Below are positions 28,906 through 37,473 of a DNA stretch of 64,000 nucleotides, piece after piece. Where the stretch lies: contig MNTV01000019.1 in assembly GCA_001917175.1 (NCBI GenBank), positions 1 through 64,000 on the forward strand, read 5' to 3'. A program made the translations under genes and the position numbers. Origin of the DNA: Azospirillum sp. 51_20 (GTDB lineage: Bacteria > Pseudomonadota > Alphaproteobacteria > RF32 > CAG-239). Below the pieces are notes generated by a model. The model saw nothing but the letters and a program-made list of their open reading frames with translations, did no database searches and had not been told where the DNA came from. How positions within the stretch are numbered: the first letter of the stretch is position 1; the number at the start of each line of letters is the position of its first letter.

Positions 28906-29784
28906 ATGATAAACCGCAAAGACCTACAAAACATAGAAAGCCTGTTTATGCTTTCCACCCTCGGAGAATGTCGCAGCAAGCGCAAAGCGGCGGAAGCCAT
29001 CGGCGCCTCGGTAGACACCCTGAACAAATACATCGGCAACCTGGAAGCGGAATTCGGCCTGCAGCTCGTCATCAGTTCGGAACACGGCTGCACCCTGACG
29101 CCCAAAGGCATAAAATTCACCGAAAACGCTTCCCGGATGGAAGAACTCTTGCAGCAAATGTATGCCGAAAACGGCAGAAACACCCAAAATTTCTTCCCGG
29201 TCAAGGTCGGAATGGACGTCGGCATCAGCAGCAACCTGATGTTTTACGACATAGACGCCTTTTTCTCCCGCTTTCCCGACATCCAGATACAAAGCATCAT
29301 TTTTCAGGACAGTCTGCAGCTGCAATACAACAACCTGGACATAGGCATCTCCTACTGCGAGCCGAAGGAAAAGGACGTGACTGTCCTTGCCGTCAAAAAC
29401 ATTGAATGCAAACTGTTTGCCTCTCCCGCTTATTTGAAAAAATACGGCTACCCGCAAAACATCAAAGACATTATCAAAAACCACCGTATCGTCTGCAAGT
29501 CCGATCCCGTTTATTATGACAAGCAATACCGGGAGATTTTGAAAAACTCGGAAAACGTCCGTTACATTTCCAACTCCAGCGGATCGGTTATCGACGCCGT
29601 GCGTAACAATGCCGGCATTTGCATCATGCCGCTGCGCTTTGCCGAGGAAGGCCTAATTTGTCTCGACAATTTTGACTGGAACAGTCATATAAGCATCTAC
29701 CTTTTCAGCCGCAAACGGGTCAAGGACCTGCCCCGGGTGCGAGCGGTGATAAACTATTTCAAGGAAATACTCCAAAGGATGTAA
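28906..29784 (+). CDS. LysR family transcriptional regulator
   Basis: A 292-residue regulator with an N-terminal winged helix (residues 5-65: SLFMLSTLGECRSKRKAAEAIG, then LEAEFGLQLV and GCTLTPKGIKF) and a C-terminal substrate-binding domain (about 92-292) of the type I/II periplasmic-binding fold. The effector is unknown. Unusually, no divergent target operon adjoins it; the S41 gene upstream points the same way. A frameshifted GNAT gene starts 3 bases after its stop and may have been co-transcribed. Confidence 0.92.
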   Translation: MINRKDLQNIESLFMLSTLGECRSKRKAAEAIGASVDTLNKYIGNLEAEFGLQLVISSEHGCTLTPKGIKFTENASRMEELLQQMYAENGRNTQNFFPVKVGMDVGISSNLMFYDIDAFFSRFPDIQIQSIIFQDSLQLQYNNLDIGISYCEPKEKDVTVLAVKNIECKLFASPAYLKKYGYPQNIKDIIKNHRIVCKSDPVYYDKQYREILKNSENVRYISNSSGSVIDAVRNNAGICIMPLRFAEEGLICLDNFDWNSHISIYLFSRKRVKDLPRVRAVINYFKEILQRM

Positions 29785-29787
29785 GGC

Positions 29788-30238
29788 ATGACCGAACAAA
29801 CAAAAAAAATTATCGACCTTACCCGGCCCGACGACCGGCAGACGGACGAACCGGTCCGCCGGTGGCAGGCTTCCGTCAGAGCTACGCATCATTTTCTGAG
29901 AGAACAAAACATCCCAACGCTCGAAAGCGAAGTCCGTTCCGCTTTGGCGCAGATTCCGGAACCGTATGCGTTTTCGGTGCAGGAAAAAATTCTCGGATTT
30001 ATCGGCCTTGCCGACGGTAAGGCCGTTCGTTTCGTCGGACTGTTTCGACATGGGTACCGGCTCCGAACTGCCGGCTTTTACCGTCAGACGGCACGGCGTC
30101 ACGTCGGTTGACGTCAACGAGCAAAATCCCGCCGCCCTGAAATTTTACCGCAAGCACGGTTTTGCCGTTGACGGCCGCAGTCCGCTTGACGATCAGGGCA
30201 ATCCGTTTCCGATTTTGCACTTGAAACTCGGCAGATAA
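29788..30238 (+). pseudogene. Frameshifted GNAT acetyltransferase
   Basis: The first frame encodes an N-terminal GNAT half (RWQASVRATHHFLREQNIP, ...QEKILGFIGLADGKAV). The other frame, open downstream, encodes the unmistakable C-terminal half (GVTSVDVNEQNPAALKF, YRKHGFAVDGRSPLD, ending ILHLKLGR), as in YjaB-like acetyltransferases. The switch lies between about 30025 and 30075. The acetyl-CoA loop R-G-x-G-x-G/A between them is garbled, so more than one change may have occurred. Its ribosome site AAGG overlaps the lysR end, suggesting it was once in operon with that gene. Confidence 0.75.
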
Positions 30239-30293
30239 TCCGTCGGAAGGCGCACAAAAGAACCCCGCCGGCCCGGCCGGCAGTTTTCCCGAT

Positions 30294-30327
30294 AAAAAAA
30301 ACGCCGGGCACGTACCCGGCGTTTTTT
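30294..30327. terminator. Bidirectional terminator
   Basis: AACGCCGGG and CCCGGCGTT pair around a six-base loop with A and T runs on either side, between the GNAT remnant and the DUF4139 gene. Confidence 0.88.
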
Positions 30328-30338
30328 ATGGCCGCCGT

Positions 30339-31814
30339 TTACCGGCAGCTCCGAGTCTTGTACGGCGCAACGACGCGGAAAGTCAGCTTTTGCTTTCCTT
30401 CCGCCGGAACCGTAACCTTCCAGACATAGGTGCCGGCATCTTTCAGACTGCCCTTCAGGCTTTCGTTTTCCACTTCCGCCTCACCGCCGAGATTTTGTTC
30501 AAACACCACTTCCTGCGCATGAAGGTCGGCATTGTTGAAGGTAACTTCGGCGTCATAGGCGTAACGCGCGGTCAGAGTGGCACAGGCTTCGCCTTCCTCC
30601 TGCGTCTTGTTTTCCGAAAGTTTGCTGATCCTGGCAATCTTTCCGCTGACAAACACATTGAAAAAGCTGCCGAGGTTTAAGCGCATTTCTTCGCCTTTGG
30701 CGACATGGGAAATCGAATTTTCGCCGATAAACTGCATGTTGCCGTCATTGTCGTTTTCGTAAAAACGCATAATCCCCGACGGCAGCGGCAGTCCGAGGTT
30801 GCCGGCTTCGGTATTTTGCAGCACGTAAACCATGTCCGGATGAACCTGTTTGAATTCTGCCGCGGAATTATAATTGAAATAAAGCGGGGAACGCATATAC
30901 GCTTCTTTTTTATAAGCAACGTCGTTTTTCTCAAGCAGACTGATTTGTTTGGTCTGCTTATCCTTAATATCGGTTTTCAAAGGCAGATTGTAAAGATGAT
31001 AGCCGCTTAAGTTTTCCGACGCCGGAGCGCTTTCGGCCGCGGCGTAGCTGTCCATGGCACGGCTTGCCTTGGCCATCATCATCAGCGGACGGACGCCGCC
31101 GGCATTCGCAACCTGATTGACGTCGCCGGCAATCAGCTGCACTTTGGCATCGTTATAATCGGCACCGGACTCGTTGTTGATCGTCACCCAACCGGTCAGG
31201 TTAAGTTTTTCGCCGGAAACGACTTTGGCCACATAATTGGTCTTCCAGCCGATACCGCCGGTCAGATAAGCCAGAGAAATGTCTTTCGCCGCCGTTTCGC
31301 CGCTGTCGATTTTGGCAATCAGCGTCGGTTCACTGCGCAGGCTGTCCGGCAGCTTTTCAAACACCAGCCGACCGGGAAAATGAGCTTCAATGCCATAGCT
31401 GAACTTCAGCAACGGCTGGCCGTAAGCGGCGCTGACAATTTCCGCACTGTCAAAAATGTTTTCGCCGTTTGCGGGATTGACCGTCACGGTTTTCACTTTT
31501 TCTCCGACGGATTTGTCGATAATGTTGTTGGCCGTCAGCAGGTCATAGTCGTAATTTTGCTCCAGCACCTTGATTCCCGGCGCGTCCAACAGCGCGGTTT
31601 CCGGTTTGATCCGGGAGGCTACGCCTTCAAAAGCGATATCGTTGACGCCCTGTTTCAACTCAACTTTCCGCTGCTCTTTGACAAGAGCCAGATCGTTGTT
31701 GTAAATGCTGATTTCCAGTTCCGTCTTCTTGTCTTCGCCGACAATGTTTTCCGCGGCCGAAACCGCCGAGGACAATCCCATACAGCCCATTAACAGCCAA
31801 GTTGCTAAACGCAT
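30339..31814 (-). CDS. DUF4139 domain-containing secreted protein
   Basis: A 491-residue exported protein with a signal peptide (MRLATWLLMGCMGLSSAVSA). The mature part matches the DUF4139 layout: an N-terminal IYNNDLALVKEQRKVEL strand region, SYGIEAHFPG, LAYLTGGIGWKTNYVA, and a C-terminal beta domain ending ...LTFRVVAPYKTRSCR. The family has no proven function; members are periplasmic or surface proteins. The start with GGAG eight bases upstream is chosen; an upstream extension has no signal peptide or ribosome site. Confidence 0.85.
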   Translation of the reverse strand: MRLATWLLMGCMGLSSAVSAAENIVGEDKKTELEISIYNNDLALVKEQRKVELKQGVNDIAFEGVASRIKPETALLDAPGIKVLEQNYDYDLLTANNIIDKSVGEKVKTVTVNPANGENIFDSAEIVSAAYGQPLLKFSYGIEAHFPGRLVFEKLPDSLRSEPTLIAKIDSGETAAKDISLAYLTGGIGWKTNYVAKVVSGEKLNLTGWVTINNESGADYNDAKVQLIAGDVNQVANAGGVRPLMMMAKASRAMDSYAAAESAPASENLSGYHLYNLPLKTDIKDKQTKQISLLEKNDVAYKKEAYMRSPLYFNYNSAAEFKQVHPDMVYVLQNTEAGNLGLPLPSGIMRFYENDNDGNMQFIGENSISHVAKGEEMRLNLGSFFNVFVSGKIARISKLSENKTQEEGEACATLTARYAYDAEVTFNNADLHAQEVVFEQNLGGEAEVENESLKGSLKDAGTYVWKVTVPAEGKQKLTFRVVAPYKTRSCR

Positions 31815-31900
31815 GTGCTTTTCTCCTTGAAAAAATTGTACATGGAAATAACGTAAGCCATTTTTTGCAAATATACAAGCGCGGATGTCCGTCGCCGCAT

Positions 31901-31937
31901 AAAATTTGTTCCCGAAACCGGCAGCGGTTTCGGGAAC
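31901..31937 (-). terminator. Intrinsic terminator after the gene at 31948
   Basis: GTTCCCGAAACC and GGTTTCGGGAAC form a perfect 12-pair hairpin; the minus-strand side continues AAATTTT. The T run is interrupted, so strength is uncertain. Confidence 0.7.
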
Positions 31938-31947
31938 ATTAAAGACA

Positions 31948-32448
31948 TCAGCGCCGGCAACAGGCGCTGAGAGCATTTTTCCAGCGGAGAACGGCAGCGG
32001 CGGGAAGTTCGCCCTTCCTCTGCCATACGCCGTTTGTCAGCCGGGATTTCAAAACATAAATTTCGGCGCCGATTTGCAGCGTAAAACTGCGTTCCGTCAA
32101 CCGATCGGCAACAGTCCCGTTGGTAAGGTAAACGCGGTGAGTTTCACAGCAGTCACCGTTTGCCAGATACCTCTGCGTAAAGACAATACGTTCGACTTTG
32201 CCGGGTTTTCCGGGAGAGCCGGGATCTTCACAACGGCTGACGAACCTTTTCTCCAGCAGGATGAACTTTCCCTTGGCGGTATAGTAGGCCTTGGTGCCGG
32301 GAATCAAAATATCCTCATACATCAGAACGTTTCCGAGCTGAGGATGATGCACCCTGACATACTTGTAATTTCGCGCCAAATCGTTGACAACACACGTTCC
32401 GTCCATCACATTCAGCGATAACGGCTTGCGAAAAGAAAATAATCTCAT
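31948..32448 (-). CDS. Hypothetical protein
   Basis: A 166-residue soluble protein, beta-rich by eye, with several cysteines (near 19, 93, 120-121 and the C-terminal C-C-R-R). No signal peptide, membrane segment or familiar motif. It sits upstream of the DUF4139 gene on the same strand but is separated by its own terminator, so it is probably a single-gene unit. Confidence 0.65.
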   Translation of the reverse strand: MRLFSFRKPLSLNVMDGTCVVNDLARNYKYVRVHHPQLGNVLMYEDILIPGTKAYYTAKGKFILLEKRFVSRCEDPGSPGKPGKVERIVFTQRYLANGDCCETHRVYLTNGTVADRLTERSFTLQIGAEIYVLKSRLTNGVWQRKGELPAAAVLRWKNALSACCRR

Positions 32449-32695
32449 ATTTGAATAATTTTATAGGCTTTTTCAGTATAGCGCCTTTTGCCGGATATGC
32501 AACAGCAAAAAACGGTCAATGGCAAAAAAAACGCCCAACGCCGCTTCGACAGGGACAACAGACATTCCCCGGCAACCCGGGGCCTGAACGGCTGCAAACG
32601 TAACTGATCATGATCCAAGGCGCAAAACGGCGTCGTCCCGGGACTAAGGCGTTCATTCTCCAAATAAATTCGGGATTTCCGTCAGAAATGTCATA

Positions 32696-32731
32696 AAAAA
32701 AGAGTCTGCTTCACGCAGACTCCTTTTGATA
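32696..32731 (-). terminator. Intrinsic terminator of the M16-like gene
   Basis: GAGTCTGC and GCAGACTC pair around five bases and are followed on the minus strand by seven T's. Confidence 0.9.
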
Positions 32732-32744
32732 GAAAAAGTTTCAC

Positions 32745-33953
32745 TTATTTGAGCTTTTCCTGCACTTCCTTATAGGAATAGTGAGGCTCATTGGTGTAGA
32801 GCACCATTGTCAGCGGGGCAGCGAAAATTTCGCGGGAGATGATTTTCACTTCGTGAGACGACACGTTCCAGATGTAATTGATCCGGTCGTTGATGTCGTA
32901 CATCTCGCCTTTTCCGAACAACTGCCAGGCAGTTTCCACGGCGGCAGGCTGCGGCTGTGAGAAAAGCCAGAGTTTTTCGCTCATTGCCCATTGCTTAGAG
33001 GTTTCCATCCGTCGTTCCGACGCTTCCGTATTTTGCAGACGGGAAACGTTTTGGCAGACGATGTCGAGCATTTCGTTGGTCGACAACTGGGAAGAAGTCA
33101 CCGAAATGCGGAGCGTGCGGCGTCCGTAATAACCGGCGATTTTCACCTCAATCTGCGCATCCGTCGGCCGAGGAATCTTCACGTTCCTTACCGGATCGTA
33201 CACTTCGTTGAACGAACGTTCCAGACGTTTTGAGAGCATCGACATCATTACGTTGGCGCTGGAAGAACCTTTGATTTCGGTTACGTCCCATCCCAGCAGA
33301 ATCTGACGATAACTTCCGTCCGACGGAATCAGATTGTAACCGCCGGTATAGATCGACTTCTGCACGCGCTGGCGTTCGCCGGCCGGAATGTCTCCGAAAT
33401 ATTTCTCCGCCAGAGTTTTGACCTCGTCTTTTCCGACATGGCCGCCGGCAACCACAACCACCAGATTCTTTCCGGTGTAGTATTTGTCGGCAAACTCTTT
33501 GAGATCCGGAGCACCGTAGCTCTCAATCGCATTGATGTAGCTTTCGGCATCCCACAAAACGCGTTTTTTGCCGAACGCGGTGTGTTTGTAGAGAAGCTTC
33601 ATCTGTCGTTTTACCAACGGAGCCAGGTCACGGGTATGTTCCACGATGTCGAACGCGGCGGCCTGAATCAGATCGCTTCCCAGATGAGGAGCTTTGATCA
33701 GGTTTGCCATCTTCGACATGGTCATCTCCAGTTCTTCTTTTTCACATCCGGTGAAAAAGCTGGTGACGGTTCCGCCGTAAACGGTCTGCACCCGGCTTAC
33801 CTGTTTCATGAGCACGTTTTCGTACAGAGCGGCAATTCCGAGTTTCGGTTCATTGACATGACCTACGTTTACGGTTACCGATACTGACAACTCTTTTGAT
33901 GAACACTCGGCAATGACAATGGTCGCACCATTGTTTAATTTGAACTTTTCCAT
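32745..33953 (-). CDS. M16 (insulinase-type) peptidase homologue lacking the zinc site
   Basis: A 402-residue protein with the M16 fold pattern (MEKFKLNNGATIVIAE start; FADKYYTGKNLVVVVAG in the middle). The H-x-x-E-H zinc motif expected at residues 42-46 reads A-L-Y-E-N: both histidines are replaced and only Glu45 remains. Such proteins usually act as non-catalytic partners of an active M16 subunit, but no partner gene is adjacent. Codon choice looks different from its neighbours by eye, and no Shine-Dalgarno sequence precedes the ATG, so recent transfer is possible. Confidence 0.8.
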   Translation of the reverse strand: MEKFKLNNGATIVIAECSSKELSVSVTVNVGHVNEPKLGIAALYENVLMKQVSRVQTVYGGTVTSFFTGCEKEELEMTMSKMANLIKAPHLGSDLIQAAAFDIVEHTRDLAPLVKRQMKLLYKHTAFGKKRVLWDAESYINAIESYGAPDLKEFADKYYTGKNLVVVVAGGHVGKDEVKTLAEKYFGDIPAGERQRVQKSIYTGGYNLIPSDGSYRQILLGWDVTEIKGSSSANVMMSMLSKRLERSFNEVYDPVRNVKIPRPTDAQIEVKIAGYYGRRTLRISVTSSQLSTNEMLDIVCQNVSRLQNTEASERRMETSKQWAMSEKLWLFSQPQPAAVETAWQLFGKGEMYDINDRINYIWNVSSHEVKIISREIFAAPLTMVLYTNEPHYSYKEVQEKLK

Positions 33954-34004
33954 ATGTTTTGAAAAATAAATAAGTGAATAAATAATAGTTAACTACAGAA
34001 AAGA

Positions 34005-34033
34005 CGTATACGCCTTTCTCCGTAATTTGTCAA
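34005..34033 (-). promoter_or_regulatory. Sigma-70-like promoter of the M16-like gene
   Basis: On the minus strand TTGACA and TATACG are 17 bases apart. The leader to the start codon is about 50 AT-rich bases with no ribosome site. Confidence 0.55.
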
Positions 34034-34100
34034 TATTTTTGGCGATTTTTTTTGTATTTTGTCCTCAACCGTATGAAAAAACGGTTTTATTTTTTTATTC

Positions 34101-34799
34101 TCACTTTTTGAAAATTGATGAAAACAACGTTTCCCGTTTAGGACTCGGCGTTTCGTCAACTTCGGTATAAGAAATGTAATCGCATATGTCCCAGTCTATC
34201 CCCTCGCGAATCACACGGGCGGGAACGCCGGCGATCAGCAGGTTTTTCTCCTCAAATTTCCTGTTGACCAAGGACATTGCACCGACGACGGAATCGGCAC
34301 GGATTTTCGTTCCCTTAAGCAACATGCAGCGGGCGCCGATCCATACATGGCGGTCAATAACGACGTCCTGCGGCTCGTTCAAAGGATCGCGGCTGCCTTT
34401 GTCAACGATCGTGTGGCCGTCGCCGGTGCGAATGATGCAGCCGGTTCCCATAATCACGTTATCGCCGAGAATGACGGAAACGCCTTTTTTTTCTTTGGCC
34501 AGAATGGATATATTGCCGTTAAAAAGGCAATTGCGGCCGATAATGATCCGGCTTCCGTGATTGAGATGAAAAAACACGCCGCCCGTTTTGGCCCCGCTGC
34601 GTTGCTTTTCAAAACAATTGCCGTTTCCGAACATCTCCAGCCGCGAATTTTGAAAATCCTGCGGAAAACCGATCCTGACCAGATTGTCGTTTCCGTTAAC
34701 GACGATGTCAAGCCCGGGGATCTCTTCCGTCAATTCCCGTTCTTTTCCGTTTTCGACGATTATCAGGCGGTTATTTTCTCCCGTGATCGACAATCCCAT
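34101..34799 (-). CDS. Left-handed beta-helix (hexapeptide) acyltransferase
   Basis: A 232-residue protein with the LbH hexapeptide pattern: repeats such as IIIGRNCLFNGNISI, VILGDNVIMGTGCII and the conserved terminal VVGAMSLVNRKF and GVPARVIR segment, typical of galactoside or serine acetyltransferase-like enzymes. The N-terminal ~70 residues are not recognised. The start with AAGGAG is preferred over the GTG embedded in that site. It is encoded 13 bases after the histidine phosphatase gene, so the two are probably one operon. Confidence 0.85.
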   Translation of the reverse strand: MGLSITGENNRLIIVENGKERELTEEIPGLDIVVNGNDNLVRIGFPQDFQNSRLEMFGNGNCFEKQRSGAKTGGVFFHLNHGSRIIIGRNCLFNGNISILAKEKKGVSVILGDNVIMGTGCIIRTGDGHTIVDKGSRDPLNEPQDVVIDRHVWIGARCMLLKGTKIRADSVVGAMSLVNRKFEEKNLLIAGVPARVIREGIDWDICDYISYTEVDETPSPKRETLFSSIFKK

Positions 34800-34812
34800 G
34801 GTCTGCACTCCT

Positions 34813-35433
34813 TTAATAGTTCAAAAACGAGGGTTCAAACGACGGCTGTTCGGGCGGAATGTCGACGGCCTGCCACAAATCCTTGTCCGGATCATAAGTT
34901 ATATGAATAAAATCACAGTTGGCCAGACGATAGATTCTGCGGCCGAACAAAACGTTGATCAACACCGTCATGGCGTTGCCGTGAGTGGAAAGCGCAATGT
35001 TGCGGCTGCTGTATTTTTGCGCCGCGTCGCGGATTGCCGCCTTCATCCGCTCGGCCACTTCGCCGAAACTTTCCCCGTCGGGAAATTTTGCCCCGTAATC
35101 GGCATAACATTTGCGAAAATCGGGATATTTCTCTTCCCGTTCAATCGTGTACATGCCGTTTAACTTCCCGTAATCCACTTCCCGCAGGCGGGGATCGTAC
35201 TCAATTTCCAGCCCCAGCCGGCCGGCCACGATTTCCGCCGTCTGGGCGGCGCGGAGAAGGTCCGAACTGATGAGCCTTTTGATTTTCCTGTCTGCCAACT
35301 TTTCCGCCAGAGAGGCCGCCTGTTCGCGGCCGTTCATCGTCAGCGGAACCGGATAGGGATGCTGGCCCTGCGGACGTCCTTCCGCGTTCCAGACCGTTTG
35401 TCCGTGGCGAAAAATGTAAAAATGCTTTTTCAT
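34813..35433 (-). CDS. Histidine phosphatase family protein (phosphoglycerate mutase-like)
   Basis: A 206-residue phosphatase with the catalytic motif FRHGQTVWNAEGRPQGQ at the N-terminus, SDLLRAAQTAEIVA, LREVDYGKLNGM with the acidic residue, and LSTHGNAM carrying the second His. The substrate is not predictable; alpha-ribazole or phosphosugar phosphatases are relatives. It is the first gene of a unit with the LbH acyltransferase. Confidence 0.9.
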   Translation of the reverse strand: MKKHFYIFRHGQTVWNAEGRPQGQHPYPVPLTMNGREQAASLAEKLADRKIKRLISSDLLRAAQTAEIVAGRLGLEIEYDPRLREVDYGKLNGMYTIEREEKYPDFRKCYADYGAKFPDGESFGEVAERMKAAIRDAAQKYSSRNIALSTHGNAMTVLINVLFGRRIYRLANCDFIHITYDPDKDLWQAVDIPPEQPSFEPSFLNY

Positions 35434-35523
35434 CTGTTCCTTAAATCCGACTATTGTCCTTTACTGCCGGATTGTACCCCAAGAGCGGCAAAAAGCAAAC
35501 GCTTTTTCCCGTTTTCCCGACAC

Positions 35524-35560
35524 AAAAAAACTCCGCGGCCGACCGGCCGGGAGTTTTTTC
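35524..35560 (-). terminator. Intrinsic terminator after the lipoprotein gene
   Basis: A GC-rich imperfect hairpin around ACTCC/GGAGT arms is flanked by A and T runs on both sides; it closes the gene ending at 35562 on the minus strand. Confidence 0.8.
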
Positions 35561-35561
35561 G

Positions 35562-36164
35562 TCATTCCAGCTTCTTGATGGCCAGAACTTCGTTGGGAAA
35601 CAGCGTGTAAACGTTGTACACGATCCGGTCACCCGGCTTCAGTTCCAGCTTCAGCTTGCTTTTTTTCACATAGACCAGACCGCCGTCATCAAGCTCGATA
35701 AACCAGGTGTCAATCGGCAGAAAAGTCAGGCTGTAACGGATCTTCATGTCAAAAATGTCCGTCACTTCCGCCTCAATCGGATCACTCGCCACCAACCCGC
35801 GGCTTTGTCCTTTTCCTTCTTCGCCGGCAGCATCGCTTCCGTCGCCCAGTTCGACCCCGTTTAACACCGCGATTTCATCCGGACAAAAAGAAAAAACGCG
35901 ATAACGGATTCTTTCCCCTTCGTGCAGATCCCGGTTATAACGGTAGCGGAGCATGTAAACGTCACGGCCGTCGGACAACCTCAGCACGTACGCGGAAAAC
36001 GGAAAGGGAACTTCCCGTCGCATGCTGACGGCATAAAGCTTTTCAACCACCGCGCTTTCTTCTTCCTCCACCGGATGGGAAAACTGCGGCTTTGTCTTTT
36101 CCTCTTCTTTGTCGCAGGCGGCAAAAAGCAGCAGCGACAACAGCAAAACAAAAGTTTTTTTCAT
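35562..36164 (-). CDS. Lipoprotein of unknown function
   Basis: A 200-residue protein with a lipoprotein signal (MKKTFVLLLSLLLFAAC, lipobox F-A-A-C, followed by Asp, which can favour inner-membrane retention in some bacteria). The mature part begins with a Glu/Lys-rich linker and then has two similar beta-rich units (VYMLRYRYNRDLHEGERIRY... and LVYVKKSKLKLELKPGDRIVY...), suggesting an internal duplication of an OB/SH3-like fold. Three ATGs lie close together; the one giving the best signal peptide is used. Confidence 0.75.
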   Translation of the reverse strand: MKKTFVLLLSLLLFAACDKEEEKTKPQFSHPVEEEESAVVEKLYAVSMRREVPFPFSAYVLRLSDGRDVYMLRYRYNRDLHEGERIRYRVFSFCPDEIAVLNGVELGDGSDAAGEEGKGQSRGLVASDPIEAEVTDIFDMKIRYSLTFLPIDTWFIELDDGGLVYVKKSKLKLELKPGDRIVYNVYTLFPNEVLAIKKLE

Positions 36165-36247
36165 ATGCATCATAGTTAATTAATAATTTCAAACCGATTG
36201 TTTTATACCTCTTTTGCCGGCATTTGTAAACCCTTTGCGGCACAAAA

Positions 36248-36276
36248 AAAGAAGCGTCCCGGGGACGCTTCTTTTA
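36248..36276 (-). terminator. Intrinsic terminator
   Basis: AAGAAGCGTCCC and GGGACGCTTCTT pair with a two-base loop; seven T's follow on the minus strand. Confidence 0.85.
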
Positions 36277-36286
36277 CAGGCCTTTC

Positions 36287-37333
36287 TCAGCGGACGTTCA
36301 CCGCATAACGGATTTTGTCCGGCATCTTGTGGTAATGAACCATTTTGGGCGTCAGGTAAGAACCGACAAACGGATCGCCGCCGATTTTTTTCAAAATCCG
36401 GTTTAATTCCGGCTGCGCCTGCCCGGCCGCCTCAATCTGCCAGCTGTCGAGAACTTTCCATTTTTCCCCTTTGTATGCCGGCAGTTTGCTGCGGGCATAG
36501 GCCTCGGCCTTGTTCAACGGCAGGCCGGAAATTTCGTCGCAGAAATAGAGAACGAACTTTTCATACTCCAACGCCTTGCGATTGTAGGGAACAAATACGC
36601 CAAGCGGCGTTCCTTCCTGAAGCACACGGTCGGAAACAACCATCCGGTCACGCCAGCGGTAAAGGATATCCATGGAATATTCTTTACCCATTTTCAGCTT
36701 TTCGATTTCTTCCCTTTCCGCCGCGGTAAAACCGTCTTCGTCAACCGCCGGGTTTTCGACTGGAGAATCTCCGCCGCTTTCCGGCCGCGCCGGTTCTTGC
36801 GGACCGGGCACCGTTTCCGTCGCCGTTTCCGCCGGTACGGGAAGCACGCTTTCCTCTTCCGTTTTCGTCTGTTCCGAAACGGCGGCGTTTTCGTTTTCAA
36901 CCGTCTTTCGTTTGCACGGCCGCCCCAGCTTTTTGCCGTTGCGGCTGTAACCTTTACGGGGGACGGGCAGCGGCGTTTCTTCCGCGGCAGAAGCCCCGCC
37001 TTTTTTCTCTCCGGCGCCGAGCACATAGCCGACAATACCGTTTTCGTCTTCCAACGGCATTTCCTCCGTTTCCGTCTTTTCGGACGCCGACGGCAGAATT
37101 TCGGCCGCGGCGGCGGAAAAAGGAGAACTTTCCGTCAATCGGAACAGTTCGTCACACTTGTTTCTGACGTTTTTCAGAAACAGTGCCGTTTGATCCGCGG
37201 GGAAACAGTCGTCAAGCGAAAGTCCGGCACGCGTCATCATCTCCCGGGCAAATCCGGCATAAACTTCTTTCGGAAGTTCCATTTGCAGAATCGCCTCAAG
37301 CAGAGAACTCAAAACTTTCTTTTCATCAGCCAT
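36287..37333 (-). CDS. Unknown protein, paralogue of the gene at 61464, DUF1566-like C-terminus
   Basis: A 348-residue protein in three parts: an N-terminal helical domain (1-60, ending in the L-S-x-D-D-C-F-P pattern), a long Glu/Pro-rich linker (about 70-210), and a C-terminal domain (about 225-348) with GTPLGVFVPYNRKAL and LNKAEAYARSKLP, later KKIGGDPF. Both ends match the 199-residue protein at 61464, which lacks the linker. The A-x-x-Y-x-x-x-L-P-x-x-x-x-W spacing resembles DUF1566/FISUMP domains; that is inference. The ATG start follows an in-frame TTG two codons before it. Confidence 0.7.
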   Translation of the reverse strand: MADEKKVLSSLLEAILQMELPKEVYAGFAREMMTRAGLSLDDCFPADQTALFLKNVRNKCDELFRLTESSPFSAAAAEILPSASEKTETEEMPLEDENGIVGYVLGAGEKKGGASAAEETPLPVPRKGYSRNGKKLGRPCKRKTVENENAAVSEQTKTEEESVLPVPAETATETVPGPQEPARPESGGDSPVENPAVDEDGFTAAEREEIEKLKMGKEYSMDILYRWRDRMVVSDRVLQEGTPLGVFVPYNRKALEYEKFVLYFCDEISGLPLNKAEAYARSKLPAYKGEKWKVLDSWQIEAAGQAQPELNRILKKIGGDPFVGSYLTPKMVHYHKMPDKIRYAVNVR

Positions 37334-37473
37334 AAGCAAAAGTTTTTAAATTGGACATAAACATAGTGACAATAAAATTTCAAACGGTTTTAATATAATT
37401 GAAAAAAGCCGGAAAAGCAATCTTTTATTTTGTTTATTTATGTCTAAAACGCTCTTTGCCCCGCCGGCGGCCT

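Noticed and set aside
30264..30285. GC-rich GCCGGCCCGGCCGGC block after the GNAT remnant
   Set aside because: Simple palindrome without a T-tract; the real terminator is just downstream. Not matched to the post-terminator repeat beyond the shared CGGCAGTTTT-like end.
32445..32663. 72-codon minus-strand frame between the M16-like and hypothetical genes
   Set aside because: No ribosome site or homologous pattern; the stretch looks non-coding, with a CCCCGG/CCGGGG hairpin near 32566-32584.
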